From Chryseobacterium luquanense (GTDB lineage: Bacteria; Bacteroidota; Bacteroidia; Flavobacteriales; Weeksellaceae), in contig NZ_JAOVZV010000021.1 in NCBI RefSeq assembly GCF_026460945.1, forward strand, positions 1-64,000: DNA of 64,000 nt, in the 5' to 3' direction. A model generated the notes under the pieces. That model was given only the letters and a program-made list of their open reading frames with translations, did no database searches and had not been told where the DNA came from. A program made the translations under genes and the position numbers. Positions 41,249 through 50,621 of the stretch are shown in pieces; the first letter of the stretch is position 1; every line of letters starts with the position of its first letter.

Positions 41249-43714
41249 TTATTTCACCTCAAAAACATAAGTTTTTCCTTTCTCTGTAGCAAAGTCAAAA
41301 AGTTGAGTTTCTTTAACAGCGAACCCTTTCATTTCTGCTTTATCAGATTTTAAAGGTATTTTAATGGAATTAACTTGATAATATTCGTTGGGATTTTCAC
41401 CTTTTGCGGTAATGAAATTAATTTTCGATTTTAAATTTATATCCTTGGCAATTCTAATTCTCGCATTTCCACCCAATGTAGATTTGATGGTAAATTTTGT
41501 CAACTTCGAATTTTTCCAGTCCATATCGATCTCAAAACCACCTCTTGCTTTCAAACCTTTTACAGAGCCGTTTGGTAAAGAATCAGGAAGTGCAGGCAAA
41601 AGATAAAGGTAGCCGTCATAACTTTGCAATAACATCTCGGCAATTCCGGAAGTACAGCCAAAATTTCCGTCGATTTGGAACGGTGGATGCGCATCCAGAA
41701 GATTAGGATAAGTTCCTCCGGACTGTCCTTTGGTTTCCATTGGAGCAGGCGTCAACTGGTCTGAAATCAGTTTAAAAGCTCGATTTCCATCTAGTAATCT
41801 TGCCCACCAATTGACTTTCCAGCCCATCGACCAACCAGTGGATTTGTCGCCACGGTAGACCATCGAATTTTTAGCAGCTTCAGTCAGCTCCGCATTTCTG
41901 AACGGCGAAATCTGACCTGAAGGAAAAAGTCCGTACAAGTGAGAAATGTGTCTGTGTTTATCATCGGTTCTGTCCATATCGGTGAGCCATTCCTGTAACT
42001 GGGCGTGTTGCCCGATTTGCATTGCCGGAAGTTTTGACAAAGCACTTTTCACTTCATCAGACAAACTTCTGTCCTGATTTAAAGCTTTGGAAGCATTAAT
42101 AAAATTATTAAATACATCAAACACCAACTGGTTGTCCATCGTCGTTCCTGCAGTGATGCTTACATTTTTAAAATATTTATTTTCGGGAGACATTGACGGA
42201 GATACCACGAGATATTTTTTAGAAGGATCTTGCTGAAGAACATCCAAATAAAACAAAGCACAGCCTTTCAAAGCTTCGTAGTTTTTCTTTAGGAATTCTT
42301 TATCACCCGTGTAGAGATAATGATTCCAGACGTGTTGGGTCAGCCACGCACCGCCCATCGGCCACATTCCGTAGAAACCGCCATCTACAATACCTGTGAT
42401 TCTCCAAAGGTCCGTGTTGTGGTGCATATTCCAGCCTCTCGCGTGGTACATTTCTCTGGCAGATTCCTGTCCAGTGACCGCAAGATCTTCTATCATATCA
42501 AAGAGAGGTTCGTGCATTTCGGAAAGATTCGTGTTTTCCGCCGGCCAGTAATTCATTTCTGTGTTGATGTTCACTGTGTACTTGCTGTCCCAATCTGGAT
42601 TTAATTGATAATTCCAGATTCCCTGCAGGTTTGCGGGTTGCGTTCCCGGCTGTGATGAAGAAATGAGGAGATATCTTCCAAACTGAAAATACAAAGCCAC
42701 CAAATCCGGGTCGTTGGAATTTCCAAACTCTTTAATTCTGATGTCCGTTGTTTTTTTAGCTTGTTCGGTAGTTCCCAAATCAAGGCTTACCCGTTTGAAA
42801 TATTTTTGATATTTATCTATATGAGCTTTTAGTTCAGCATCGTATTTTTTATTTAAAGCTGATTTCAAATATTCTGAAACTCTGGCGTCAGGATTTCCAC
42901 TCAGGTCATTATATTTTTTAAAATTAGTAGCGATGGATACATAAATCACCACTTCGTCTGCTCCGACAATATTGAGTTGGTCATTTGTCGATGTTAATTT
43001 TCCCCCTTTTAAAACAGGAAGAGCTACGGTTTTAAAATTAACTTTTCCTGTTTTATTGTCAACAGATCCACTTGTTCCATTGATGACCAATTGGTTATTC
43101 TCCGTGAAGATCGATTTTTTAAGATGAGGAGTAGAAGCGTTGATGTTGAAATTCAAACTTCCTTTTTTGCTTGAAGATAGTTTGATCATAATCACGTTAT
43201 CAGCAAGTGAAGAAAAAATTTCACGTTTGAAAGTCACACCTTTAACATCGTAGGAAACCGTACTGATGGCTTTTTCAATGTCTAAAGTCCGATTGTAATT
43301 TTTAAAATTTTCGTGTCCCTTAAAATCCAAAAACAGATCGCCCATCGTTTGATAAGGCATTCCGTAATTCAAATCTTTCGGAGCGGTTCTTGGGTAAGTA
43401 TTGTTCGTCAGATCCTGCGCTTTTTCAAACTGACCTTCGCTGATCAGTTTTCTTACTTTCTGAATGCTGTCAAACGTATTCTTAGGAATATTATTTCCCG
43501 GCTCACCCGCCCAGATGGTCTCTTCATTCAGCTGCAGATGTTCCTGAATTGCACCGCCAAAAACCATTGCACCCAATCTTCCGTTTCCGATGGGTAAAGC
43601 CTCGTTCCAGTTTTCTGCGGGTTTATCGTATGTTAACTTTAAACTTCGTTGTGCGTGAACAGATATCGAAATTACTGTTCCGGTAATAAAAAGAATAAGT
43701 TTAGTTTTAATCAT
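41249..43714 (-). CDS. Glycoside hydrolase family 95 (alpha-L-fucosidase type), exported
   Basis: An 821-residue enzyme from ATG 43714, where MIKTKLILFITGTVISISVHAQ forms a signal peptide; the frame extends 41 codons further but those do not look like protein. GH95 marks: WNEALPIGNGRLGAMVFGG and NEETIWAGEP at the N-terminus, the NINTEMNYWPAEN block with the conserved catalytic-site Asn pair, HNTDLWR, and AHPPFQIDGNFGCTSGIAEM. The family hydrolyses alpha-1,2-fucosides (some members alpha-galactosides). No SusC/D pair is nearby, so it is an orphan enzyme, divergent from an AraC-type gene. Confidence 0.9.
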   Translation of the reverse strand: MIKTKLILFITGTVISISVHAQRSLKLTYDKPAENWNEALPIGNGRLGAMVFGGAIQEHLQLNEETIWAGEPGNNIPKNTFDSIQKVRKLISEGQFEKAQDLTNNTYPRTAPKDLNYGMPYQTMGDLFLDFKGHENFKNYNRTLDIEKAISTVSYDVKGVTFKREIFSSLADNVIMIKLSSSKKGSLNFNINASTPHLKKSIFTENNQLVINGTSGSVDNKTGKVNFKTVALPVLKGGKLTSTNDQLNIVGADEVVIYVSIATNFKKYNDLSGNPDARVSEYLKSALNKKYDAELKAHIDKYQKYFKRVSLDLGTTEQAKKTTDIRIKEFGNSNDPDLVALYFQFGRYLLISSSQPGTQPANLQGIWNYQLNPDWDSKYTVNINTEMNYWPAENTNLSEMHEPLFDMIEDLAVTGQESAREMYHARGWNMHHNTDLWRITGIVDGGFYGMWPMGGAWLTQHVWNHYLYTGDKEFLKKNYEALKGCALFYLDVLQQDPSKKYLVVSPSMSPENKYFKNVSITAGTTMDNQLVFDVFNNFINASKALNQDRSLSDEVKSALSKLPAMQIGQHAQLQEWLTDMDRTDDKHRHISHLYGLFPSGQISPFRNAELTEAAKNSMVYRGDKSTGWSMGWKVNWWARLLDGNRAFKLISDQLTPAPMETKGQSGGTYPNLLDAHPPFQIDGNFGCTSGIAEMLLQSYDGYLYLLPALPDSLPNGSVKGLKARGGFEIDMDWKNSKLTKFTIKSTLGGNARIRIAKDINLKSKINFITAKGENPNEYYQVNSIKIPLKSDKAEMKGFAVKETQLFDFATEKGKTYVFEVK

Positions 43715-44096
43715 TTTACTTGTATAATTTATAATATTTTTGATGTCGAATAATAGTATTGGAAAGCTATTTTTGTGATTTAAAACTAATAAATTTTCAA
43801 CAAACCGTTTATAATCATTAAAAGTATGATAAGTCAATTGTATGTATTTGTTGTATTTTGATTATGAATGTTTTATATTGTGTTTTTGGACTTGTTGTTA
43901 AGTGTTTTAATGATAAGTATTTTTTGGATTATGTTACTATTGCTGATAGCATCTAAGAAGATGCAAAATAAATAATGAAAAGCTATAAACACGTATGCAT
44001 TTACTTAAAGACTAAGATTTTTTTTATAGTCTAAATTTACTGATACAGAAACAATTTATTTTGTACTTTCAGATCTTAGAATTAAATTTATGACCA
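43715..44096. other. Divergent intergenic region between GH95 and AraC-type genes
   Basis: The 382 bases should hold both promoters. It is very A+T-rich. I see no convincing -7 box, inverted repeat, RNA or gene. Confidence 0.4.
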
Positions 44097-44978
44097 TTGA
44101 AAAATAAGAACCATCATATTAAGCAATTCGAACTTTCGCCTTCGGCAAAGGCCAGGATAATTATTGCAAATATGGAAGGTCGTGAGATCGAGGAACACGA
44201 TATTTCTACACCGCATCGTGATGATCATTGCCAGTTGATGTTGGCTGTAAGTGGGGAATTTAAATTAAATATCGATTTTGAAACCATTGCGTTTTCCGCG
44301 CCTGCATTACTTTTTGTATTTCCGGAGCAGGTTCATCAGACGATAGAAGTGAAAGATCCAAAAGGTTGGATGATAAGCTTTGATCCTTCTTTGGTAAATC
44401 AGGAAGTTCTACAACTTTTTGGAAACAAATTTAACAATCCATTTTTACTTAATTCTGGATCAGCTTTTTATCAGCACATCCATATTCTTGCTGATCTTAT
44501 TGAAAAAATGCAGTTAGAAAAACCCAATAACTTTCTTCAAAATAGTCTCAGCCTCATACTGAACGGACTTTTAAACCTTATTGCAGGAGAACTTGTTTCT
44601 GATATGTCCATTAATAAGGAAAAAGAAAACCGCAGCATCATTCTCAAGGAGAAATTCATAAAACTTACAAAGGAAAATTTCAAAACCTGGAAGCAAGCTT
44701 CACAATATGCATCAGCACTATCGATCTCCACGTCACATCTGAATGATACTGTGAAATCGGTGACCGGCAGTCCAGTATCTGCACATATTCAGGAAGTATC
44801 CATTAGTGAGGCAAAGCGATTGCTCTATTTTACAGAGATGACGGTCAAGGAAATTGCTTATGAAGTAGGCTATAATGAGCCAGTGTATTTTGGAAAATTG
44901 TTTAAAAAAATAACCAAACTGACACCTTTGGAATTTAGAAATAAATTCCGTGATAAGGACCATCTTTCCCTTCATTAG
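44097..44978 (+). CDS. AraC-family transcriptional regulator
   Basis: A 293-residue protein from TTG 44097 (MKNKNHHIKQFEL); the only nearby ATG (44090) is out of frame and closes after five codons. N-half: HRDDHCQLMLAVSGEFKLNIDF, ALLFVFPEQVHQTIEV. C-half: ASALSISTSHLNDTVKSVTG, TVKEIAYEVGYNEPVYFGKLF, KLTPLEFRNK. It is divergent from the GH95 gene and upstream of the inositol-monophosphatase-like gene by 60 bases; either could be its target. Confidence 0.82.
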   Translation: MKNKNHHIKQFELSPSAKARIIIANMEGREIEEHDISTPHRDDHCQLMLAVSGEFKLNIDFETIAFSAPALLFVFPEQVHQTIEVKDPKGWMISFDPSLVNQEVLQLFGNKFNNPFLLNSGSAFYQHIHILADLIEKMQLEKPNNFLQNSLSLILNGLLNLIAGELVSDMSINKEKENRSIILKEKFIKLTKENFKTWKQASQYASALSISTSHLNDTVKSVTGSPVSAHIQEVSISEAKRLLYFTEMTVKEIAYEVGYNEPVYFGKLFKKITKLTPLEFRNKFRDKDHLSLH

Positions 44979-45038
44979 AACTATCATCAAGGATAATTGA
45001 CGGAGTAGATTTGCAATGTAATTAATACAACAATTGAA

Positions 45039-45845
45039 ATGCAAAACGAAATCAATATCCCGATCGTACTGGATGCAGTAAAAAAAATTGGCGATATCTT
45101 TCTAAAAGACTATAAACAAGATCCCATCCCGCAAAGTATGGAGGAGCTTTTAAAACAATTAGAAAAGATCGACAACTTATGTCTGACCTCATTGAAGCAA
45201 GTCCTGTCTCCTGAATTTCCCAATATTCCGTGGCTCCTTGGCGACGAGTTCGACACAGATTCACAAAGAGATTATGCTTCACAAGAAGAATATTGGCTAT
45301 GTGATGCAATGGATGGCGCAATACAATATATTCAGCATATTCCGGGATGGACGATTAATCTAGCACTTATCCGTAATGGAAAACCACTCTTCTCGGTTAT
45401 TTATGATCCGTTGTCCAACGAAATGTTTTGGGCAAAAGATGGTGAGGGTGCTTTTATGAATGATAAACCAATGAATGTCAGTAACAAAAAGGATCTGGCT
45501 GTTATGCTGGCAGTTTTTGAATATGGTCATCAGGATAAGTCCAATAATCATTTGAATGAAAAAATCGGTTCTACAGTTACAAAGCTACTTGATAATTTCG
45601 GAATTGTAAGAAACTATGGTCCTCACGGATTGCAGTTGGCCTATATTGGTTCCGGAAGGATTGATCTGTTTATTCAGGAAGATCTGGATACCTATAATTG
45701 GATCGCCGGATTACTGATTGCCAAAGAAGCCGGAGCTGAAATTTTAACAACAGATGGTAAATCTTGGAAATGGGGTAGCGAAAGCCTTTTGGTTGCAGGT
45801 AAAAGTATCACTGAAAAATATCTTTTAATTAAATCTAAAAAATAA
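45039..45845 (+). CDS. Inositol-monophosphatase-family protein with altered metal site
   Basis: A 268-residue protein with the IMPase/FBPase fold pattern: WLLGDEFDTD (metal Glu/Asp region), CDAMDGAIQYI in place of the usual DPIDGTxNF, PLFSVIYDPLSNEMFWAKDGEGAF, and DTYNWIAGLLIAKEAGAEI where the family has WDxAAGxLIxxEAG. The Asp in the latter motif is Asn here, and the T after DG is A. Either activity is altered or the metals are bound differently. The next gene starts at the base after its stop. Confidence 0.7.
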   Translation: MQNEINIPIVLDAVKKIGDIFLKDYKQDPIPQSMEELLKQLEKIDNLCLTSLKQVLSPEFPNIPWLLGDEFDTDSQRDYASQEEYWLCDAMDGAIQYIQHIPGWTINLALIRNGKPLFSVIYDPLSNEMFWAKDGEGAFMNDKPMNVSNKKDLAVMLAVFEYGHQDKSNNHLNEKIGSTVTKLLDNFGIVRNYGPHGLQLAYIGSGRIDLFIQEDLDTYNWIAGLLIAKEAGAEILTTDGKSWKWGSESLLVAGKSITEKYLLIKSKK

Positions 45846-46472
45846 ATGAATATAGCAATCATAGGAGTAGGAGCCGGAATTGGATTGGAATCTGTCGATC
45901 AAGCACTGGAAAAAGGACATAATGTAACGGCATTATCAACAAAAACCGACCATATTCCTGACCATCCCAATCTGATCAAAATTAATGGAAGTGCAACCTC
46001 ACCAGTTGACTTGAAAAAGGCAATTGAAGATTCCGATGCAGTTCTGATCACTGTTGGAACAAAAAATAAAAAAGCAACCACTCTTTTTTCTGATATTGCC
46101 GAAACATTGATTAAAGTGAGCCGTGAACTTAATTTCTCTTCATCTGTTCTTATTATCACAGGTTTTGGAGCGGGAGAAAGTAAAAATTATTTAAGCTTCT
46201 TTATGCGGACTGTCATCTCTTTGTTCCTGAAAGATCAGTACATCAATAAAACGGAAATGGAAGAACTCATCACAAAAAGTAATTTAAGATGGGAGATCAT
46301 ACGACCCGGAATGCTCACCAACGGAAATGCAACCTCAACTTACAAAGTATTATCAGGATTACAAAAAGGAATGAAAGTAGGGAAGATATCACGAGCTGAT
46401 GTGGCCGATTTCTTGGTTGATGAAGCCGAAAATCAAAGGTTTATTCATCAATATGTGGCATTATCTAATTAA
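45846..46472 (+). CDS. NAD(P)-binding NmrA-like oxidoreductase
   Basis: A 208-residue protein with an N-terminal Rossmann motif GVGAGIGLESVDQAL (residues about 7-21) and the atypical-SDR/NmrA pattern SDAVLITVG, VLIITGFGAGESKNY and LRWEIIRPGMLTNGNATS. It lacks the classical YxxxK, like flavin-reductase-type or regulatory NmrA-like proteins. It is placed immediately after the IMPase-like gene with no gap, so the two are one operon, closed by the terminator at 46474. Confidence 0.75.
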   Translation: MNIAIIGVGAGIGLESVDQALEKGHNVTALSTKTDHIPDHPNLIKINGSATSPVDLKKAIEDSDAVLITVGTKNKKATTLFSDIAETLIKVSRELNFSSSVLIITGFGAGESKNYLSFFMRTVISLFLKDQYINKTEMEELITKSNLRWEIIRPGMLTNGNATSTYKVLSGLQKGMKVGKISRADVADFLVDEAENQRFIHQYVALSN

Positions 46473-46473
46473 T

Positions 46474-46512
46474 AAAAAATAGTGAACGATTTACTTCCAT
46501 CACTATTTTTTT
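46474..46512. terminator. Bidirectional terminator between convergent genes
   Basis: AAAAAATAGTG (46474-46484) pairs with CACTATTTTTT (46501-46511) around a 16-base loop. A-run and T-run flank the stem, so it can serve both the NmrA-like gene (plus) and the PhzF gene (minus). Confidence 0.8.
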
Positions 46513-46550
46513 ATCCAAAAACAATGTTTAAATTTCGAATGAGAGTCAGT

Positions 46551-47339
46551 TTATTCAATCCAAAAATTTCCCTCAGAATAAGTTTTTGCTTTACCACTGA
46601 TAACAACTCTTTCACCTTTATCCTCACAAAATAAAGTTCCTAAACGGTCAGAAACCTGAAGCGCGCTCAGTTCTTTTTTGTTCAGCCTATCAGCCCAAAA
46701 CGGAATTAATGAACAATGTGCTGAACCTGTCACAGGATCTTCAAGTATAGATGCCTGAGGCGTAAAGAATCTTGAAACAAAATCGCATTGATCGCCTTTA
46801 GCTGTCACGATCACGCCTCCCGGATCCAAATTGATCTGATCAAATAACTGCCTGTCTATTTTGATATTTCGGACATCCGTTTCGTTGTCATAGACCAAGA
46901 CATAATCTCTTGATCTCAAAACCTCATTTGGCTTAATGTTCAGCGAATCTTCTATAATCTTTGGAAGTGTATCGGCAGTTGGCATTCTTGAAGGAAAATC
47001 CATTCTGTAAAGGTCTTTGTCAACTACCACAGTTAAATCGCCACTTAAGGTTTCAAAAAGAATCTTATCGCCTTCGTAGTTTAGAATCGTTTTCAAACAA
47101 TGTGCTGTTGCAAGGGTAGCGTGACCACAAAGATCCATTTCAATTTCTGGCGTGAACCAGCGTAAATGTATCTTGTCTCCTTTGTTAACGAAGAAAGCAG
47201 TTTCTGCCACTGCATTTTCTTTGGTTATTTTTAATAAAATGTCATCATCCAGCCAATTATCCAGAGGAACTACACAGGCTGGATTTCCACCAAAGGTCTT
47301 GTCTGTAAAAGCATCGATCTGATAAAGGTCGTATTTCAT
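46551..47339 (-). CDS. PhzF-family isomerase
   Basis: A 262-residue protein of the PhzF/diaminopimelate-epimerase-like fold. Marks: DAFTDKTFGGNPACVV at the N-terminus, NAVAETAFF with the catalytic Glu (near residue 45), RWFTPEIEMDLCGHATLATAH, and DPVTGSAHCSLIPFW near 215. In phenazine producers PhzF isomerises DHHA; stand-alone homologues such as this have unassigned substrates, and no other phz gene is nearby. It appears monocistronic. Confidence 0.85.
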   Translation of the reverse strand: MKYDLYQIDAFTDKTFGGNPACVVPLDNWLDDDILLKITKENAVAETAFFVNKGDKIHLRWFTPEIEMDLCGHATLATAHCLKTILNYEGDKILFETLSGDLTVVVDKDLYRMDFPSRMPTADTLPKIIEDSLNIKPNEVLRSRDYVLVYDNETDVRNIKIDRQLFDQINLDPGGVIVTAKGDQCDFVSRFFTPQASILEDPVTGSAHCSLIPFWADRLNKKELSALQVSDRLGTLFCEDKGERVVISGKAKTYSEGNFWIE

Positions 47340-47431
47340 TTTATGATTTTCTTTTTTAAATAACAGTAGATTGGAGAATATTTTTTACTACCGTTGAATA
47401 TTACGGTATTCTGATTTAGACGCAAGTTATC

Positions 47432-48400
47432 TTAATCTTTCATCATTTCCAATCCTTGCTCAATGGTTACAAAAGTTTTGTATCCTATTTCCCGTCTTGC
47501 TTTTGTGTCATTGGTGATAAACTCTAGGCCTAATGCGTTAACAAGCCCTTTGTAGAGTGGAGGATGTCCTTTTAACCTGAAGGTCTTCCACACAAATTCC
47601 ATTATTGATGCAACAGTTTTGGCCATTGCCAGAGAAACAGATTTGTCAGGAACAGTAATACCCTGAGTTCCCACATATTTTTTGATGAAATCTCTGAAAA
47701 CTCGCGTTTCACCATCCGTGATGAAGTAGGCTTTTCCGCCACTTTTTTCAGATTGTTCTGCCAATATCAAAGCGTGGCAGACATTGATGACGTGGCACGT
47801 TACAAAACGGTGTTTACCTCCACCGATCAATTGCATAGTCCCTTTCTCAACAGCGTCGATTATTCCTGCCAAAGTGTTGGGATCGCCTTTTCCCCATATC
47901 AATGGTGGTCTGATGGAAACCGTCTGGAAATTTGGTGTATTTTCTTTTAAAACTAATTTTTCAGCTTGCAGCTTTGTTCTGGAATATCCATCAATGATGT
48001 TATCGGAAATAAAAGTTTCGTCAGCGTTTGTGATCGGTTTGCCGTTCATTATGACAGAAGCTGCACTCAGATAAATGAATTTTTTAACGTTAGCATCTTT
48101 TGCGGCTGATAATAAAAGTGCCGTTGCTTCGACGTGTAGTTTCTGAAGTTGTTTTTCGGATGCGAAAAAATCGACCGAAGCTGCCAAATGAAATACCGAT
48201 GAGCATCCTTTGACGCCTGATGCCAATGCATTTGCATCATTTAAATCTCCTTTTATCGCAGTTGCGCCCAATTGCTCTACTATCTGAACGGCTTTTGCTG
48301 AACGTGCCAATGCATTGACCTCGTAGCCCTGTTCAATGAGCATTAGAATCAGATGCTGACCTACAAATCCTGATCCTCCGGTTACAAATATCTTTTTCAT
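47432..48400 (-). CDS. NAD-dependent epimerase/dehydratase-family protein
   Basis: A 322-residue extended SDR: VTGGSGFVGQHLILMLIEQGYEV (residues 5-27), FHLAASVDFFA, and YSRTKLQAEKLV (catalytic Tyr/Lys). The C-terminal region (GKGDPNTLAGIIDAVEKGTM, GGKAYFITDGE) resembles 3-beta-hydroxysteroid-dehydrogenase/dihydroflavonol-reductase-like enzymes. Substrate unknown. It lies 80 bases downstream of a Crp/Fnr-type gene on the same strand, the same regulator-enzyme order as at 16146-17657. Confidence 0.82.
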   Translation of the reverse strand: MKKIFVTGGSGFVGQHLILMLIEQGYEVNALARSAKAVQIVEQLGATAIKGDLNDANALASGVKGCSSVFHLAASVDFFASEKQLQKLHVEATALLLSAAKDANVKKFIYLSAASVIMNGKPITNADETFISDNIIDGYSRTKLQAEKLVLKENTPNFQTVSIRPPLIWGKGDPNTLAGIIDAVEKGTMQLIGGGKHRFVTCHVINVCHALILAEQSEKSGGKAYFITDGETRVFRDFIKKYVGTQGITVPDKSVSLAMAKTVASIMEFVWKTFRLKGHPPLYKGLVNALGLEFITNDTKARREIGYKTFVTIEQGLEMMKD

Positions 48401-48480
48401 ACTATGATTGTTTAAAAATTACAATGCAAAGTTGAAAAGAAGTGAAGGCAGAAATCGTTTACAAAAGACAAGAAAATCTT

Positions 48481-49056
48481 TTATTTTTCTAAAATTCTTT
48501 TTCTGATCCGGCTCAGTGAGGTAGCAGTAATTCCCAGATAAGTAGCCAGCATATGTTGCGGCACTCTTTGCAGGATTGCAGGGTTATCTCTAAGTAGTTT
48601 TTCGTACCGTTCCTCAGGTTTATCTTTAATAAATGATGTAAGTGACTGCTGGAACTGAATGAGCGTCTGCTCCAGAATTTTCCTTATAAACTCGTTCATC
48701 AAAGGAATTTTTTGATATAAGTTCTCCAGATCTTTTTTGTTGATAATGAGTACTTCACAAGGTTCAAGACATTCGATAGTTTCTGTACTTTTTGAGCCGG
48801 TCATAAAGCTGTCAAATGCCGCGATAAAATTATTTTCCGTCATAATGTAAATCGTGAGTTGTTCACCATCTTTAACATAATATTTCCTTACGCAGCCTTT
48901 GATCAGGAAAAATAATTCATCTGTCCGTTTGTCATAAGAGACCAACTCACTTTTTGCTTTCACTTTTTTATGCGTAAGGACAGAGCTGATAATTTCTTTT
49001 TCTGCTATTGTAAAGTTTACAAACAGGTCTGTATATATGAAAAATTGATTATCCAT
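48481..49056 (-). CDS. Crp/Fnr-family transcriptional regulator
   Basis: A 191-residue protein: beta-roll SYDKRTDELFFLIKGCVRKYYVKDGEQLTIYIM and helix-turn-helix VPQHMLATYLGITATSLSRIRKRI. It is upstream of the epimerase-like gene. The TTTACCA/TGGTAAA palindrome of the other Crp-SDR pair is not found here, so it probably reads a different site. A long gap separates it from the cupin gene upstream. Confidence 0.82.
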   Translation of the reverse strand: MDNQFFIYTDLFVNFTIAEKEIISSVLTHKKVKAKSELVSYDKRTDELFFLIKGCVRKYYVKDGEQLTIYIMTENNFIAAFDSFMTGSKSTETIECLEPCEVLIINKKDLENLYQKIPLMNEFIRKILEQTLIQFQQSLTSFIKDKPEERYEKLLRDNPAILQRVPQHMLATYLGITATSLSRIRKRILEK

Positions 49057-49690
49057 TTTATACTTTCTTTTGAATTAAGAATAAGCTTGTTTTGCTATAT
49101 AATTTGGTCTAATTTAAATATATTTCTCTTAATTATAAGTGTTCGGTAAGTGGAAATTGTGATTAAGGAATTATTATAAGATTTTTACATTCTTATTAAG
49201 CATCACCTTTTTATAGGGTTATAACTTTTTTAATAAGTCTAACATAAGTATTTTTAATATTTTGTTCAAATAGTCTTAAACTTGGAATATCGGTACTTGG
49301 ATTTTGCAGAATTAATATGAGTTATATTTTGGTGATCCTTAACAAAATTAATGGATATTTTCCTAAATTTCGTTGAGAAATATTTTTTTCTCATGTTTTT
49401 TTTCTCTAGAATTAACATCAAAACCTTACTAATTAGATCAGGGGTTTATTAAGTAAAAGTAAAAACTGATAAGGCCGTGGTCACAGAAAAGGTAATAAAG
49501 AAGAAGATTCCTAATTTTGTTATGATGACGGCAAACAGCAGCGATATAATAACGGCAATTGAAAACTTAATTTGTCCAATTAATCTTTTTGCAAAAGTAA
49601 GGGTTAGATTATAAAAATATGCTCCAAAAAAGCGTTAACTTTTTTGGAGCATTCTAAATGGGATGAAATTAATTTTATATAAAAATTATA
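49057..49690. other. Long gap with a possible membrane-protein remnant and a hairpin
   Basis: No intact gene. On the minus strand 49449-49634 is open for about 61 codons without any ATG, GTG or TTG start. It encodes KRLIGQIKFSIAVIISLLFA and a second hydrophobic segment, LGIFFFITFSVTTALSVF, like two membrane helices. It is either a gene remnant or chance. The rest of the gap shows nothing recognisable apart from the hairpin at 49621. Confidence 0.35.
49621..49650. terminator. Hairpin downstream of the cupin gene
   Basis: GCTCCAAAAAAG (49621-49632) pairs with CTTTTTTGGAGC (49639-49650) around a 6-base loop. On the minus strand it lies about 40 bases after the cupin stop and probably terminates the porin-Dabb-cupin operon. 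Confidence 0.7.
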
Positions 49691-50170
49691 TTAATCATTT
49701 TTAACAAAAAAATCATCCGCATTCTCATCTATCGGAATATAAAGTCTTTCCCACGCTTTGCTTCTCACCATATCCCAACTGTGGCCTTTCCCTTTCAGAT
49801 CCTCAGCCAAAAGTACAGTTCCTGGTTTGATGATGAAGGTAGAACCGTCCGTCACTTTGAATCTGATATTTCCTTTGAGAGTGATCACGTACTGTCTTCT
49901 TGGAGCAGGATGCGCATTCTTTTCCCAATCTTCCGTCTTGTTGCTCATCCAAAAAGTGGTGGTGTTCAGATGTTTCAAAGTAGGGATTCTGCCTTTCTCG
50001 AAAGTACAAGAACCATCGGGATTGTTGATGAGCCTCACTGCTGGAATATATTCTTTCGATTCTTCCTTATTGACCTTGATGCTGAGGTTTTTGTTTTCTT
50101 TGTCCTGTGCTTTCATTACGAATGAGCTTAATGCCAATGCGAGGCATATTCCTTTGATTAATTTTTTCAT
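49691..50170 (-). CDS. Exported cupin-like protein
   Basis: A 159-residue protein with a signal peptide (residues 1-21, ending VMKAQ). It has a small beta-barrel domain with cupin-like strands (RRQYVITLKGNIRFKVTDGSTFIIKPGTVLLAEDLKGKGH). The second cupin motif is reduced to GKGHSWDMV, so metal binding is uncertain. It is the third gene of the porin, Dabb, cupin set, 18 bases after the Dabb gene. Confidence 0.72.
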   Translation of the reverse strand: MKKLIKGICLALALSSFVMKAQDKENKNLSIKVNKEESKEYIPAVRLINNPDGSCTFEKGRIPTLKHLNTTTFWMSNKTEDWEKNAHPAPRRQYVITLKGNIRFKVTDGSTFIIKPGTVLLAEDLKGKGHSWDMVRSKAWERLYIPIDENADDFFVKND

Positions 50171-50188
50171 TTTAAATATAATTCTTTA

Positions 50189-50608
50189 TTAATTGTAAAC
50201 AGTATCATAGACCAACATTTTTTCAAAAAATGGTTTGTATTTTTGAACTAAAGCCAGATGTTCAGGAAGTTTTCCGTAAGCTTCCAATTCTTCCAGGGTT
50301 TCAAATTCCATTGATCCATTGTAAGTATATGTACTGTCCAAAACTGTTCTTGGACTGGAGCCAGCCGGTTTTCCGTAACGCAGATTTTTTTGATAAGGAA
50401 GTTTTTTCAGACCTTCGAAGAAGTTTTCGAAGTTTTTCACTTCAGCTGCAGAAAGGTCTTTTCTAAGCCAGAAAAATAAGTTGTGAGCGTACACTTTTTT
50501 TGGTTTTATGGGATTGATATTTGGTAAAACTGTTGCGAACATCGTTCCTGATAAAAGTAGCAAGGCAGAAGCCTGTACAGACCGGAACAAGAATTTTCTT
50601 CTTTCCAT
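50189..50608 (-). CDS. Exported Dabb (stress-responsive A/B barrel) protein
   Basis: A 139-residue protein from ATG 50608 (MERRKFLFRSVQASALLLLSG, a Tat-like or Sec signal); a longer frame would overlap the porin gene. The mature part is a dimeric-alpha/beta-barrel Dabb domain: VYAHNLFFWLRKDLSAAEV, FEGLKKLPYQKNLRYGKPAG, and FETLEELEAYGKLPEHLALV. Dabb proteins bind or convert small hydrophobic molecules. It follows the porin gene by 13 bases, so it is co-expressed and probably periplasmic. Confidence 0.75.
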   Translation of the reverse strand: MERRKFLFRSVQASALLLLSGTMFATVLPNINPIKPKKVYAHNLFFWLRKDLSAAEVKNFENFFEGLKKLPYQKNLRYGKPAGSSPRTVLDSTYTYNGSMEFETLEELEAYGKLPEHLALVQKYKPFFEKMLVYDTVYN

Positions 50609-50621
50609 TTTATTTATTTTT

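Noticed and set aside
41249..43837. GH95 gene starting at 43837
   Set aside because: The first 41 codons do not resemble protein, and a clean signal peptide begins at 43714.
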